A DNA stretch of 64,000 nucleotides from Gp6-AA40 sp035649635 (GTDB taxonomy: Bacteria > Acidobacteriota > Vicinamibacteria > Vicinamibacterales > UBA2999), in contig DASRJE010000138.1 of the NCBI GenBank assembly GCA_035649635.1, positions 46,085-110,084 on the forward strand, in the 5' to 3' direction. The notes under the pieces are model-generated. The model was not told where the DNA came from. It was given only the letters and a program-made list of their open reading frames with translations, and did not search any database. Made by a program: the position numbers and the translations under genes. Shown here one piece after another: positions 16,061-23,816 of this stretch (position 1 is the first letter of the stretch; each line of letters begins with the position of its first letter).

Positions 16061-17692
16061 ATGTCAGAAGACCGCATGCCTCATCTCCCGGATCTCAGGG
16101 GTGAATTCCTCAACGATCTGGCCGCCATCGAGCAGCGCATCGCGCGCAGTACGACGGAATCGGCTGCGGACGATTCACTCGATTGGAGTGAAAAGCGCTA
16201 TCGACATCTTGTCGAAAACAGCCTGGGGTTGATCTGCACTCACGATCTCGAAGGGATCGTGCTCTCCGTGAATCCAGCCGCGGCCAACTCGCTCGGATAC
16301 GAGCCGCGCGACGGCATTGGTCGAAATCTCCGCGAGTTTCTGGCCCCGGCGACGCGACATCGATTCGATCACTACCTCTCGCGCATTCGCGAGAACGCCC
16401 ACGACAGCGGTGTGATGCGCGTCGTTCGCAAGGACGGCACCGAGCGAATCTGGTTGTACCGGAATGTGCTGTACGTTGAACCGGGAGTGCGGCCATTCGT
16501 GCTGGGTCACGCCATCGACGTGACCGAACGCGCTGCCGCGGAAGCCGCGGTCCGACGCAGCCAGGCGCAGACACTCGAAGCGACGAGCAGGCTCGCAGGC
16601 CGCGTGGCGCACGCCTTCAACAACCTGCTCACCGTCATCATCGGCAGCACCGAGATGCTGATCGCCGATCAGTCAGCGGACGCGCGCACGCGGGCGCGTC
16701 TCGATGCGATCATGCGAGCGGCGGCGCGTGGCGCCACCGTGACACGGCAGCTCCTCGCCGTTGGCCGTCAACAGCCGATCGAGCGCACCGCCCTCGACCT
16801 GAATGCCGTCGTGAAGAAGCTCGAACCGGCGCTTCGGCATGTCGTTGGATCGAACGCGACGCTGACACTGAACCTCGAACCGGACCTTCCGCACATCGAT
16901 GGGGATTGCGCCCAGATGGAGCAGGTGCTTCTGCACGTTGCTGGCAACGCCGCAGAGGCGATAACCGACGCCGGATCCATCGTGATCGAGACCTCCACGT
17001 CCATCGCTGAGGATGTTCGTGCACGCAATCACTCCGATTCGGATCCCGGCGAGTGCGTATGGCTGACCGTGCGCGACACCGGCCGCGGCATGGATGCGCA
17101 TACCAGGGATCATCTTTTCGAGCCATTCTTCACGACGAAGTCCGGAGGTCTCAGTGCCGGGCTCGGCCTGCCTGTCGTCTACGGGATCGTTCATCAGCTG
17201 GGCGGCACGATCGGCATTGACAGCGAGTTGGGGAAGGGAACAACTGTCACGATCGCGCTCACCCGCGCGTCGGCGGTCTGCGGATCGCGCGAGACTGCGA
17301 GCTCGACAATCGATGCCGATGTGAAGGCGGCGCCAACAATCGTCCTCGTCGATGATGAGGACGACGTGCGAACGGTGATGCGGTCAGTGCTGCAACAGAA
17401 GGGGTACACGGTTCTCGATGCGCCAAGCGGAGGAGACGCCATTCGACTGCTCGCCGATCACTCAGGGCCGGTCGACATGCTCGTTACTGATGTGGTCATG
17501 CCAGGTATGAGCGGCCGCGAATTGTACGAGCACCTCTCACGTCGACATCCGGGCCTGAAGGTCCTCTACGTCTCCGGCTACGCCGACGATGCGTTCGGTC
17601 GCGAGCCGGGCTGGGGCACGTCACTCCTCTCCAAGCCGTTCTCACTCGAAACGTTTGCCAAGAGAGTGCAGGACGAGCTCACAAGCGCCTGA
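16061..17692 (+). CDS. Soluble PAS-domain hybrid histidine kinase with C-terminal receiver
   Basis: This 543-residue protein lacks membrane segments. A PAS sensor (about 45-160: YRHLVENSLGLICTHDLEG, VNPAAANSLGYEP) is followed by a HisKA dimerisation region with the phospho-accepting His in RVAHAFNNLLTVIIG (about 185). The HATPase_c domain (about 240-395) shows the N box GNAAEAI, the G1 box VRDTGRGMD and an F box LFEPFFTTK. The receiver (about 415-540) carries the phosphoacceptor in LVTDVVMPGMSG and a KPFS lysine. Histidine-kinase phosphorylation would pass to its own receiver. No partner regulator is adjacent, and the signal is unknown. Confidence 0.95.
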   Translation: MSEDRMPHLPDLRGEFLNDLAAIEQRIARSTTESAADDSLDWSEKRYRHLVENSLGLICTHDLEGIVLSVNPAAANSLGYEPRDGIGRNLREFLAPATRHRFDHYLSRIRENAHDSGVMRVVRKDGTERIWLYRNVLYVEPGVRPFVLGHAIDVTERAAAEAAVRRSQAQTLEATSRLAGRVAHAFNNLLTVIIGSTEMLIADQSADARTRARLDAIMRAAARGATVTRQLLAVGRQQPIERTALDLNAVVKKLEPALRHVVGSNATLTLNLEPDLPHIDGDCAQMEQVLLHVAGNAAEAITDAGSIVIETSTSIAEDVRARNHSDSDPGECVWLTVRDTGRGMDAHTRDHLFEPFFTTKSGGLSAGLGLPVVYGIVHQLGGTIGIDSELGKGTTVTIALTRASAVCGSRETASSTIDADVKAAPTIVLVDDEDDVRTVMRSVLQQKGYTVLDAPSGGDAIRLLADHSGPVDMLVTDVVMPGMSGRELYEHLSRRHPGLKVLYVSGYADDAFGREPGWGTSLLSKPFSLETFAKRVQDELTSA

Positions 17693-17820
17693 TGCTGTTT
17701 CGCCGTCTGCAATCGTTTGCCTCGTGAAGTGGCAATCGCGGCTCCACCCTTTGAGCCGTTTTCCAAGTCGTAGCGTCACCTCGCTCAACGCGATCGCTTG
17801 GCGATGCTTTTGCCTCGCGC

Positions 17821-18208
17821 TCCCGCGAATCAGACAACGGCACCGGGCCGTCAGGGCAAGGCGATGGCAATGAGGCGACTGTTGGGGATCCAACGTTTGT
17901 CCCTCTTGGCGCCCCGTCGAACAACTTGACGGGCCCCGACTTCATTCCGCCATTTTCGACCTATCCGTCTGGCCATGCCGGCCTTGGTGGCGCGCTGTTC
18001 GAGATGCTGCGTCGGTTCTACGGCACTGACACGATTGCATTCACGCGAAGGGACGGGACGGCACGGTCAGACCACTGCGACCAGGCACTGCGCGTCGTTT
18101 TCGTAGGCCTATCTTCGTATCCATTGGTCGTTCGACAAGACAGAGGGGATTGCGCAGGGCCGGAAAATCGCGCAACACGCGATCAAGAACGCTTTCATGC
18201 CAATATGA
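17821..18208 (+). pseudogene. Decayed vanadium-dependent haloperoxidase / PAP2-family gene
   Basis: One frame (17821-18045) encodes GDPTFVPLGAPSNNLTGPDF and PPFSTYPSGHAGLGGALF followed by EMLRRFYGTDTIAFT, matching the PSGH active-site region of bacterial vanadium haloperoxidases. A second frame, shifted by one (18107-18208), encodes AYLRIHWSFDKTEGIAQGRK and IAQHAIKNAF, matching the family's other active-site motif (IHWxFD). The joint lacks roughly 30 expected residues and a TAG precedes the second segment. No N-terminal portion is recognisable upstream. The gene is therefore truncated, internally deleted and frameshifted. An original periplasmic haloperoxidase or phosphatase function is inferred from the motifs. 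Confidence 0.8.
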
Positions 18209-18533
18209 CCGAAATCTTCCGGTTGGCAAACGACGACGTCGGCGAGGCGCGGCCTGAAACACGTCTTTTTTAGTGCAATTTCGACCATTCCGACGGTCCT
18301 GCCGGTGCCCATTTTTTAATCAAACGGTCAAGCTGAGTTTGTGTGTAGTAAAAATTTTACGTGCAATTTTTTATCAGCTGAGTTCTGATTCCAGACACAA
18401 ATCGGCCTCTCTTGTGTTACCTTGGCTGTGCCGATAGTCAGGTTAGACATAGCTCCTTCCCGCCAACGCGCTCCTCCAGGGCATTTGGTGATTTCGGACG
18501 GGACGTCTACGAAAAGAGGGGGAACTGATCCCT
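18209..18533. other. AT-rich non-coding spacer
   Basis: The segment around 18290-18400 is distinctly richer in A and T than the rest of the window, with runs such as CATTTTTTAATC and GTAAAAATTTTACG; the latter is a short palindrome. No open frame is convincing. It follows the haloperoxidase pseudogene and precedes a metallopeptidase gene. It may be a remnant of foreign DNA or hold the promoter of the downstream gene. Confidence 0.45.
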
Positions 18534-19076
18534 ATGCGCTCTGGCTGTAGCATTCTGCGAAACTCAGCATTACTCGTGCTGCTGGGGTTTCTCTCCTCAT
18601 CGTTCACCCCTGGTGTGTTTGGCGCTGAACGCGAGAACGCACCGGCGGCAATCGAACGGAAGCTACAGTCGGTCGTCGATGAGCTGAAGTCCAAGTTACT
18701 GATCGCACCAGCAGTCGTCGTTTCCATTGTGCCCAGCAACGCTCTGATGATGTCGGTCGAGGCGCCGGAGGATTCAAAGCAGGCATTTTCGTTGACGATC
18801 GACGCCAGCTTTCTCGAGACATTGAGCGATGACGAGATCGAGGCGGCGATTGCACACGAGCTCGGCCACGTATGGATCTTTACTCATCATCCATTTCTGC
18901 AGACTGAAGAGCTCGCGAACCAGATCGCGATGCGAGCAGTGAGCCGCGCGAGCCTCGAACGCGTTTACGCCAAGGTATGGCAGCGCGGCGGGACCAAAGG
19001 CGACCTCGTCCGTTTCCTTGGTGCTGAGCCTGCACCGGCCTCTGCTGCCGGGCTGGCCCCCGACGCAACTCGATAG
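18534..19076 (+). CDS. Small secreted HExxH metallopeptidase-like protein
   Basis: The 180-residue product has an N-terminal signal segment (about 1-30, ending VFGAE). The zinc-binding motif AIAHELGHVWIF lies at about residue 105, preceded by the acidic helix LSDDEIEAAIAHE typical of M48-like peptidases. The segment FLQTEELANQIAMRAVSRA may provide the third, Glu, zinc ligand. The protein is much shorter than HtpX or BepA, lacking membrane helices and TPR repeats. It follows an AT-rich spacer and stands alone. Peptidase activity is probable but not certain. Confidence 0.78.
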   Translation: MRSGCSILRNSALLVLLGFLSSSFTPGVFGAERENAPAAIERKLQSVVDELKSKLLIAPAVVVSIVPSNALMMSVEAPEDSKQAFSLTIDASFLETLSDDEIEAAIAHELGHVWIFTHHPFLQTEELANQIAMRAVSRASLERVYAKVWQRGGTKGDLVRFLGAEPAPASAAGLAPDATR

Positions 19077-19214
19077 CAGATTTACCCACTCAGCGATTCG
19101 CTCCGTGCAAGACTTACGCGGCGGCAGTCTGCCTGAGCTTCGTCGACCTCACTTAATTGCGATACAAACGATTGGCATGTTCTTCGCCGACGACAGGCGG
19201 ACGGAGGTCCAATC

Positions 19215-19571
19215 ATGCGTAAGACGACCCGTGGAATTGTCACGATGCTCAGCTCACTTGCGTTCGTCGTGGCCATCAGCCTGTCAGCGTACGCGCAGGC
19301 TCCGGCAGGCCAGGCGCCCGGAGAGAAACCGGCCGGTCAGGCACAGAAATCCGACTCGGCTAAAGGAGAGCTGAAATCCGTCGATGCAGCGAAGATGACG
19401 TTGACGCTCGCGTCAGGCGAGACATTCATGTACACCGACCAGACGAAAGTAACTGGCGCGCAAGGCGGGGTTGCGGGTCTCGCATCCGCGTCCGGGCGAC
19501 AGGTCGTGATCAACTTCACAACCAAAGGTGCTGATCGCATCGCCACGTCAATTGAGGTGGCCCCCAAGTAG
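19215..19571 (+). CDS. Small secreted protein of unknown function
   Basis: The 118-residue product has a signal peptide ending SAYAQ. A Gly/Pro/Gln spacer (APAGQAPGEKPAGQAQKS) follows, then a roughly 70-residue beta-rich domain: GELKSVDAAKMTLTLASGETFMYTDQTKVTG and QVVINFTTKGADRIATSIEV. The layout resembles DUF5666-type OB-like periplasmic domains, but a firm match cannot be claimed. GGAGG lies 6-10 bases before the ATG. It converges on recA with a 110-base repeat-filled spacer between them. Confidence 0.75.
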   Translation: MRKTTRGIVTMLSSLAFVVAISLSAYAQAPAGQAPGEKPAGQAQKSDSAKGELKSVDAAKMTLTLASGETFMYTDQTKVTGAQGGVAGLASASGRQVVINFTTKGADRIATSIEVAPK

Positions 19572-19682
19572 CACCGTTCCGAGTTCCCGGTTCCGAGTTC
19601 CAAGTTCGTGTTCAGAATTCACAGTTCGTCGTGAACTGAGAACGCCGAACACGAACCGGGAACAAGGAACCTGGAACATTGC
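19572..19682. repeat. Palindromic GTTCC/GGAAC intergenic repeat between convergent genes
   Basis: The first half consists of GTTCCGAGTTCCCGG-type words. The second half has the complementary set GGGAACAAGGAACCTGGAAC, so the whole spacer can fold into a long imperfect hairpin. It lies exactly between two convergent genes and could serve as a two-way transcription terminator. The same word family fills other spacers in the window. Confidence 0.65.
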
Positions 19683-20711
19683 TTAGACGGCTGTGACTTC
19701 AGCCTCGCGAACCATACCGAGGTCACGGCGCACGCGATCTTCGATCATCTGGCGGATCTCGGGGTTGTCCTTCAGGAACTGTTTCGCGTTCTCGCGTCCC
19801 TGTCCCAGGCGATCGCCGTTATACGCGAACCACGCGCCGCTTTTTTCGACGATGCGTTTCTCGACGGCCAGGTCGAGGAGATCGCCTTCGCGCGAAATGC
19901 CTTCGCCGTACATGACGTCGAATTCCGCTTCGCGAAATGGAGGCGCCACCTTGTTCTTCACGACCTTCACGCGTGTGCGCCCGCCCACGACCTGATCGCC
20001 GTCCTTGATACTGGCAATGCGACGAATATCGATGCGAACCGATGCGTAGAACTTCAGGGCACGGCCGCCTGTCGTCGTTTCCGGATTGCCGAACATGACG
20101 CCGATTTTCTCGCGTAGCTGGTTGATGAAAATGAGCGTCGTCTTCGATTTCGACACGACGCCCGTCAGCTTGCGGAGAGCCTGTGACATGAGGCGGGCCT
20201 GAAGGCCCATCTGCGCTTCGCCCATCTCACCTTCGATCTCCGCCTTCGGAACCAGGGCGGCAACCGAGTCGACCACGACTACGTCGACGCTGTTCGATCG
20301 GATGAGTACCTCGACGATTTCGAGGGCCTGCTCGCCGTGGTCGGGCTGCGAGACCAGAAGATTCTCCAGGTCCACGCCGAGCTTCTGGGCGTATTGCGCG
20401 TCGAGCGCATGCTCAGCGTCGACGAAGGCGGCCATGCCGCCGGTTTTCTGGGCCTCGGCGATCACCTGCAGCGCCAGTGTCGTTTTACCGGACGACTCCG
20501 GCCCGAAGATTTCGATCACGCGGCCGCGGGGGAGGCCGCCTACTCCGAGCGCGTAGTCAATGCTGATAGAGCCAGTGGAAATGAACTCGATGGGCGCAAT
20601 CGCGTTGCGCTGGCCCAGGCGCATGATCGAGCCCTTACCGAATTGCTTTTCAATCTGTCCAACGGCGATGTCGATGGCTTTGGTGCGTTCTTTCAGGTCG
20701 TCGAGCGGCAT
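19683..20711 (-). CDS. recA: Recombinase A
   Basis: This 342-residue protein is full length for RecA, the ATP-dependent strand-exchange protein and SOS co-protease. Walker A GPESSGKTTLAL lies at about 70-81, the catalytic Glu in FVDAEHALD and Walker B in VDVVVVDSVAALVP. Loop L2 (FINQLREKIGVMFGNPETTTGG) and a C-terminal domain ending in an acidic run are also clear. AAGGAG precedes the ATG. No LexA-box-like GAAC-N4-GTTC palindrome was seen in the 250-base upstream region, so SOS control here may use another operator. Confidence 0.99.
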   Translation of the reverse strand: MPLDDLKERTKAIDIAVGQIEKQFGKGSIMRLGQRNAIAPIEFISTGSISIDYALGVGGLPRGRVIEIFGPESSGKTTLALQVIAEAQKTGGMAAFVDAEHALDAQYAQKLGVDLENLLVSQPDHGEQALEIVEVLIRSNSVDVVVVDSVAALVPKAEIEGEMGEAQMGLQARLMSQALRKLTGVVSKSKTTLIFINQLREKIGVMFGNPETTTGGRALKFYASVRIDIRRIASIKDGDQVVGGRTRVKVVKNKVAPPFREAEFDVMYGEGISREGDLLDLAVEKRIVEKSGAWFAYNGDRLGQGRENAKQFLKDNPEIRQMIEDRVRRDLGMVREAEVTAV

Positions 20712-20964
20712 GCGATCTCCTTGGCGTAGCGCGCGGGCGCGCCGTTGGCCGTGTATGAGTAGAGTGGCTTGGTGGTGTGACAGGGAAGGTCACGGCCGGG
20801 GTTGATCCTAGGAGTGTGCCGCGCGAAAGTCAAGCGAAAATCCGTGTAGTCACGCCGGCCTCAGCCCAACAATTTCAATCAGTTACAGACACCTCTGACT
20901 TTCGCCTCTCCGCCCGGATTCGGCGGAATTTGCAGCGCCTTGACAGGCCGAATGTTGGAGTTAT

Positions 20965-22143
20965 TCAGACCCGCTCCACTGCCATTGCCACACCGTTCCC
21001 ACCACCAAGACAGAGCGCGGCGATGCCGCACCGGAGGCCGCGATTCTCGAGGGCATAGAGCAGGGTCGTCAGGATACGTGCGCCGCTTGCGCCGATCGGA
21101 TGTCCGAGCGCAACGGCGCCACCGTTGACGTTCACGCGATTGGCATCGATGCCCAGTTCACCAAGGATCGCCACGAGCTGCACCGAGAAGGCCTCATTGA
21201 TCTCGAACAGATCGACGTCCGCGAGCGACCAGCCGATTTTCTTCGCGAGTCGACGGATAGCCTCGACGGGGGTCATGAGCACGTACTTGGGTGCGAGTCC
21301 GCTGGCGGCCTGGCCAACGATGCGTGCCATCGGGCGAGCGTTCAACTCGCGCGCACGCCGCTCCGACATCACCACGAGAGCGGCGGCACCATCGTTTACG
21401 GGTGGCGCGTTTCCCGCGGTCACCGTGCCATCGGCCTTGAACGCAGGACGCAGCGCGGCCAATGCTTCCATCGAGGTTTCAGGACGAATCGATTCGTCGC
21501 GGTCGAAGATGACGAGATCACCTTTCTTTGCCGGGATGCTGACGGGCACGATTTCCGAGCGGAAACGGCCAGCGGCTGTGGCGTCGGCCGCCTTGCGATG
21601 ACTGTTGAGCGCGAAGGTGTCCTGCGCTTCGCGTGTAATGCCGAAGTCCACGGCCACCACCTCGCCGGCATTTCCCATGTGCCAGTCCTCGAAGGTGCAC
21701 CACAACCCGTCGTTGATCAGTGAATCGACAGCCTGACCGTGACCAAGCCGCAGTCCTTCGCGTGCTCCCGCGAGCAGGTAAGGGCAGTTGCTCATGGACT
21801 CCATGCCGCCAGCCACGACAACGTCGGCATCGCCAGTTGTGATGCCTTGAGCCGCGAGCATGACTGCCTTCAGCCCCGACCCGCACACCTTATTGATCGT
21901 CAGCGCCGCGACGTCATTTCCGAGTCCGCCTCTCAATGCGGCCTGACGTGCCGGCGCCTGACCGAGCCCCGCCGAGACGACGTTGCCCATGATGCATTCC
22001 TCGACGATGCCCGGGTCGATGCCTGCGCGGGCAACGGCCTCGCGAATCACGATGGCGCCGAGTTGTGGGGCAGTGAAGGGCTTCAGCGATCCGAGGAACT
22101 TGCCGGTTGCGGTTCGAGCGGCGGAAACAATGACAACGCCCAC
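20965..22143 (-). CDS. Acetyl-CoA acetyltransferase (thiolase)
   Basis: The 392-residue enzyme has all thiolase signatures: the acylated Cys in TINKVCGSGLKAVML (about 87), the NEAFSV block, GHPIGASGAR with the catalytic His (about 348) and the C-terminal CLGGGNGVA with the second Cys (about 378). It condenses two acetyl-CoA or cleaves acetoacetyl-CoA, feeding isoprenoid or PHB synthesis or fatty-acid oxidation. No partner acyl-CoA gene is adjacent, so its pathway is open. The substrate-specific loop MEALAALRPAFKADGTVTAGNAP is typical of biosynthetic thiolases. Confidence 0.96.
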   Translation of the reverse strand: MGVVIVSAARTATGKFLGSLKPFTAPQLGAIVIREAVARAGIDPGIVEECIMGNVVSAGLGQAPARQAALRGGLGNDVAALTINKVCGSGLKAVMLAAQGITTGDADVVVAGGMESMSNCPYLLAGAREGLRLGHGQAVDSLINDGLWCTFEDWHMGNAGEVVAVDFGITREAQDTFALNSHRKAADATAAGRFRSEIVPVSIPAKKGDLVIFDRDESIRPETSMEALAALRPAFKADGTVTAGNAPPVNDGAAALVVMSERRARELNARPMARIVGQAASGLAPKYVLMTPVEAIRRLAKKIGWSLADVDLFEINEAFSVQLVAILGELGIDANRVNVNGGAVALGHPIGASGARILTTLLYALENRGLRCGIAALCLGGGNGVAMAVERV

Positions 22144-22227
22144 CCCTCAATTTTACGGGCAGTGTTAACCGCCGGGCAGGGGACGCTGTTGTATCGTCAG
22201 CGGCCTGAGACGTCGCAGGAGGGCAGA

Positions 22228-22710
22228 ATGGGCTCAGAGGTCATCATCGTTCCGTCGCTATTCCTGATGATTGCTTACGTTTTCTACGCAGTCGCCAACG
22301 CGTTTACGCGTCGCCAACAGCTCAGATCCACGTCCGAGTTCCAGACGAAGCTGCTCGAGCGCATGGGCACGATGACCGAGTTCAGCCAGTTCCTGAACAC
22401 CGAAGGCGGGCAGAAACTGCTGGGAACTGTTGGCACCGACGGCGGCTTTGCGCACCAGCGTGTCTTGCGTGCCTTCCAGTCGGGCATTGTCATGCTCTGC
22501 CTCGGAATCGGAATCTTCTTGTATTTGAGCGATGTGCGGGTGGAGACCGACACGTACGAGAGCGTCGGCTTCGTCGGAACGGTATCCGCCGCTGTCGGAA
22601 TCGGATTACTGATCTCCGGTTACGTATCGCTCAAGCTGTCGCGCAAGATGGGGCTCATCAACGGGCAGTCGCACCCTCCGGCCCCGAATGAGATTGCTCG
22701 CTCGGTATAG
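22228..22710 (+). CDS. Small membrane protein with three predicted helices
   Basis: AGGAGGG sits a few bases before the ATG at 22228, deciding the start. The 160-residue product has an N-terminal helix (VPSLFLMIAYVFYAVANAF). A cytoplasmic segment follows (RRQQLRSTSEFQTKLLERMGTMTEFSQFL), resembling regulatory membrane proteins found near ECF sigma genes. Two further helices come next (about 90-107 and 117-140). Its stop lies only 9 bases before the proposed start of the ECF sigma factor, so the three genes 22228-23491 form one operon. The exact function is unknown; a role in signalling with the sigma factor is inference from context. Confidence 0.8.
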   Translation: MGSEVIIVPSLFLMIAYVFYAVANAFTRRQQLRSTSEFQTKLLERMGTMTEFSQFLNTEGGQKLLGTVGTDGGFAHQRVLRAFQSGIVMLCLGIGIFLYLSDVRVETDTYESVGFVGTVSAAVGIGLLISGYVSLKLSRKMGLINGQSHPPAPNEIARSV

Positions 22711-22718
22711 GTGCTGCA

Positions 22719-23210
22719 CTGACCGAGGTCGAGTTCGCGAGGTTCTACGAGCGGACGGCGCGCCCGCTCTGGGCGTACGTCTACCGCGTGATTCGTCTCG
22801 CCAGTGATGCCGACGACATCGTGCAGGACGCGTTCTGCCGCCTGTTGCGTGCCGACGTCGAGGGACTGAACGACGAGGAGCTGCGTCGTTATGTCTTCAG
22901 GATCGCCGGGAACCTGATGACGGACCGGTGGCGACGTGCCGAGCGAGAGGCATCGTGGCTCAATCGGCTTCGCGGTGAACCGCAGATCGATCCCGGCGAT
23001 GCCCCGGACGACACCGTGAGCCAGGAGTTCAACGAGCTCAAGCCGCGCGATCGTGCGCTCTTGTGGCTGGCGTACGTGGAGGAGCACAATCATCAGGAGA
23101 TCGCCAGCGCGCTGGGCATCGCTCGCGGGAGCGTGAAGGTCCTGCTCTCCCGCGCTCGTAGCAAGTTGCGGAAACTGCTGGTGACGAAAGGACTGACAGC
23201 GAGGGCGTGA
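22719..23210 (+). CDS. ECF-type RNA polymerase sigma factor, probable CTG start
   Basis: Region 2 is visible as FYERTARPLWAYVYRVI followed by ASDADDIVQDAFCRLLR, and region 4 as LKPRDRALLWLAYVEEHNHQ followed by EIASALGIARGSVKVLLSRARSKLR. An in-frame stop at 22689-22691 and the need to include the whole of region 2 leave CTG at 22719 as the only near-standard start before GTG at 22788. AGGTG lies five bases before the CTG. The GTG would remove half of region 2. The gene overlaps the following membrane-protein gene by one base (TGATG), pointing to a sigma/anti-sigma pair. Confidence 0.88.
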   Translation: MTEVEFARFYERTARPLWAYVYRVIRLASDADDIVQDAFCRLLRADVEGLNDEELRRYVFRIAGNLMTDRWRRAEREASWLNRLRGEPQIDPGDAPDDTVSQEFNELKPRDRALLWLAYVEEHNHQEIASALGIARGSVKVLLSRARSKLRKLLVTKGLTARA

Positions 23211-23491
23211 TGGTGGAATGGTTCGACCGCGACGCCGAAGACGATGGAGTCGTCGCCGAGTACATCAATCGATTGGCGAATGCGCCGCCTGCGAAGATGT
23301 CGCAGGTACCTGATGCCAGTGTGCTCTGGGTGAAAGCGCAGATGCTGCGGCGGTGGGATGCTGAGCGCAAGGCTCAGGCTCCGCTCGACGTGATGGAGCC
23401 CATTCAAATTGCGGCCGGACTCGCCGCGGCGGCCGTGTTGTTTGTGTGGTCGTTGCCGTCGCTGCTTCAGACGCTTTTCACGTCGATATAA
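23210..23491 (+). CDS. Small single-pass membrane protein, putative anti-sigma factor
   Basis: The product (about 93 residues) has a charged N-terminal cytoplasmic part and a single membrane helix near the C-terminus (PIQIAAGLAAAAVLFVWSLP). It follows the ECF sigma gene with a TGATG overlap, the usual position of a membrane-anchored anti-sigma factor. The HxxxCxxC zinc motif of ZAS anti-sigma proteins is absent, so binding would differ from that class. The last 25 bases overlap the convergent dciA-like gene. Function rests on position. Confidence 0.72.
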   Translation: MVEWFDRDAEDDGVVAEYINRLANAPPAKMSQVPDASVLWVKAQMLRRWDAERKAQAPLDVMEPIQIAAGLAAAAVLFVWSLPSLLQTLFTSI

Positions 23492-23745
23492 CGAACCACG
23501 CGCTCGCCCAGCAGGTGATCGAGCCGAGATCGAATGAGCGCGGCCGAGCGCTCGACCTCGCGCTGCCAGGCAACATCCTTCGCCTTCACGCGCAACACAC
23601 CATCGCTCCAGTTCACAGACGTCGCGTGGTCGATCGCGGGTCCGACGACGCTGCGCCACGCGAACGCAACCTTTTCCGGAGTCAGCGGCGCCTTTCGAAC
23701 GATGGCGGCCACGGCGTCGGGCATGACCTGGCGTAAAGGAATCAC
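23467..23745 (-). CDS. DciA-like DUF721 protein
   Basis: The 92-residue protein matches the DUF721/DciA layout: PLTPEKVAFAWRSVVGPAIDHATSVNWSDGVLRV, then AWQREVERSAALIRSRLDHLLGERVVRYIDV. The W-x-x-V-VG and G-V-L-x-V core is characteristic. DciA proteins load or regulate the replicative helicase in bacteria lacking DnaC, and this protein corresponds to the isolated KH-like core. Its stop overlaps the convergent putative anti-sigma gene by 25 bases. It stands alone. Confidence 0.85.
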   Translation of the reverse strand: MIPLRQVMPDAVAAIVRKAPLTPEKVAFAWRSVVGPAIDHATSVNWSDGVLRVKAKDVAWQREVERSAALIRSRLDHLLGERVVRYIDVKSV

Positions 23746-23816
23746 TCAGGGATCTTACGCTGTCAACTCCCAACGCCCAACTTCTGAGTTGAGATCTGAC
23801 TCCATTCAGTGCTCCA
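23746..23816. repeat. Short CAACTCCC-type intergenic repeat
   Basis: The divergent spacer contains CAACTCCCAACGCCCAACTT followed by GAGTTGAGATCTGACTCC, a degenerate inverted version of the CAACTCCC/GGGAGTTG family seen near 44.06 and 47.07 kb. Promoters for both flanking genes must lie here but no clear boxes were recognised. Confidence 0.45.

Noticed and set aside
14203..19200. Second copy of the tRNA-Phe 3' end as an attR site
   Set aside because: No repeat of the T-arm/acceptor sequence was found by eye in the following 5 kb, and no integrase gene is present.
20712..20964. Possible SOS box upstream of recA
   Set aside because: No GAAC-N4-GTTC or CTGT-N8-ACAG palindrome could be found in the spacer.
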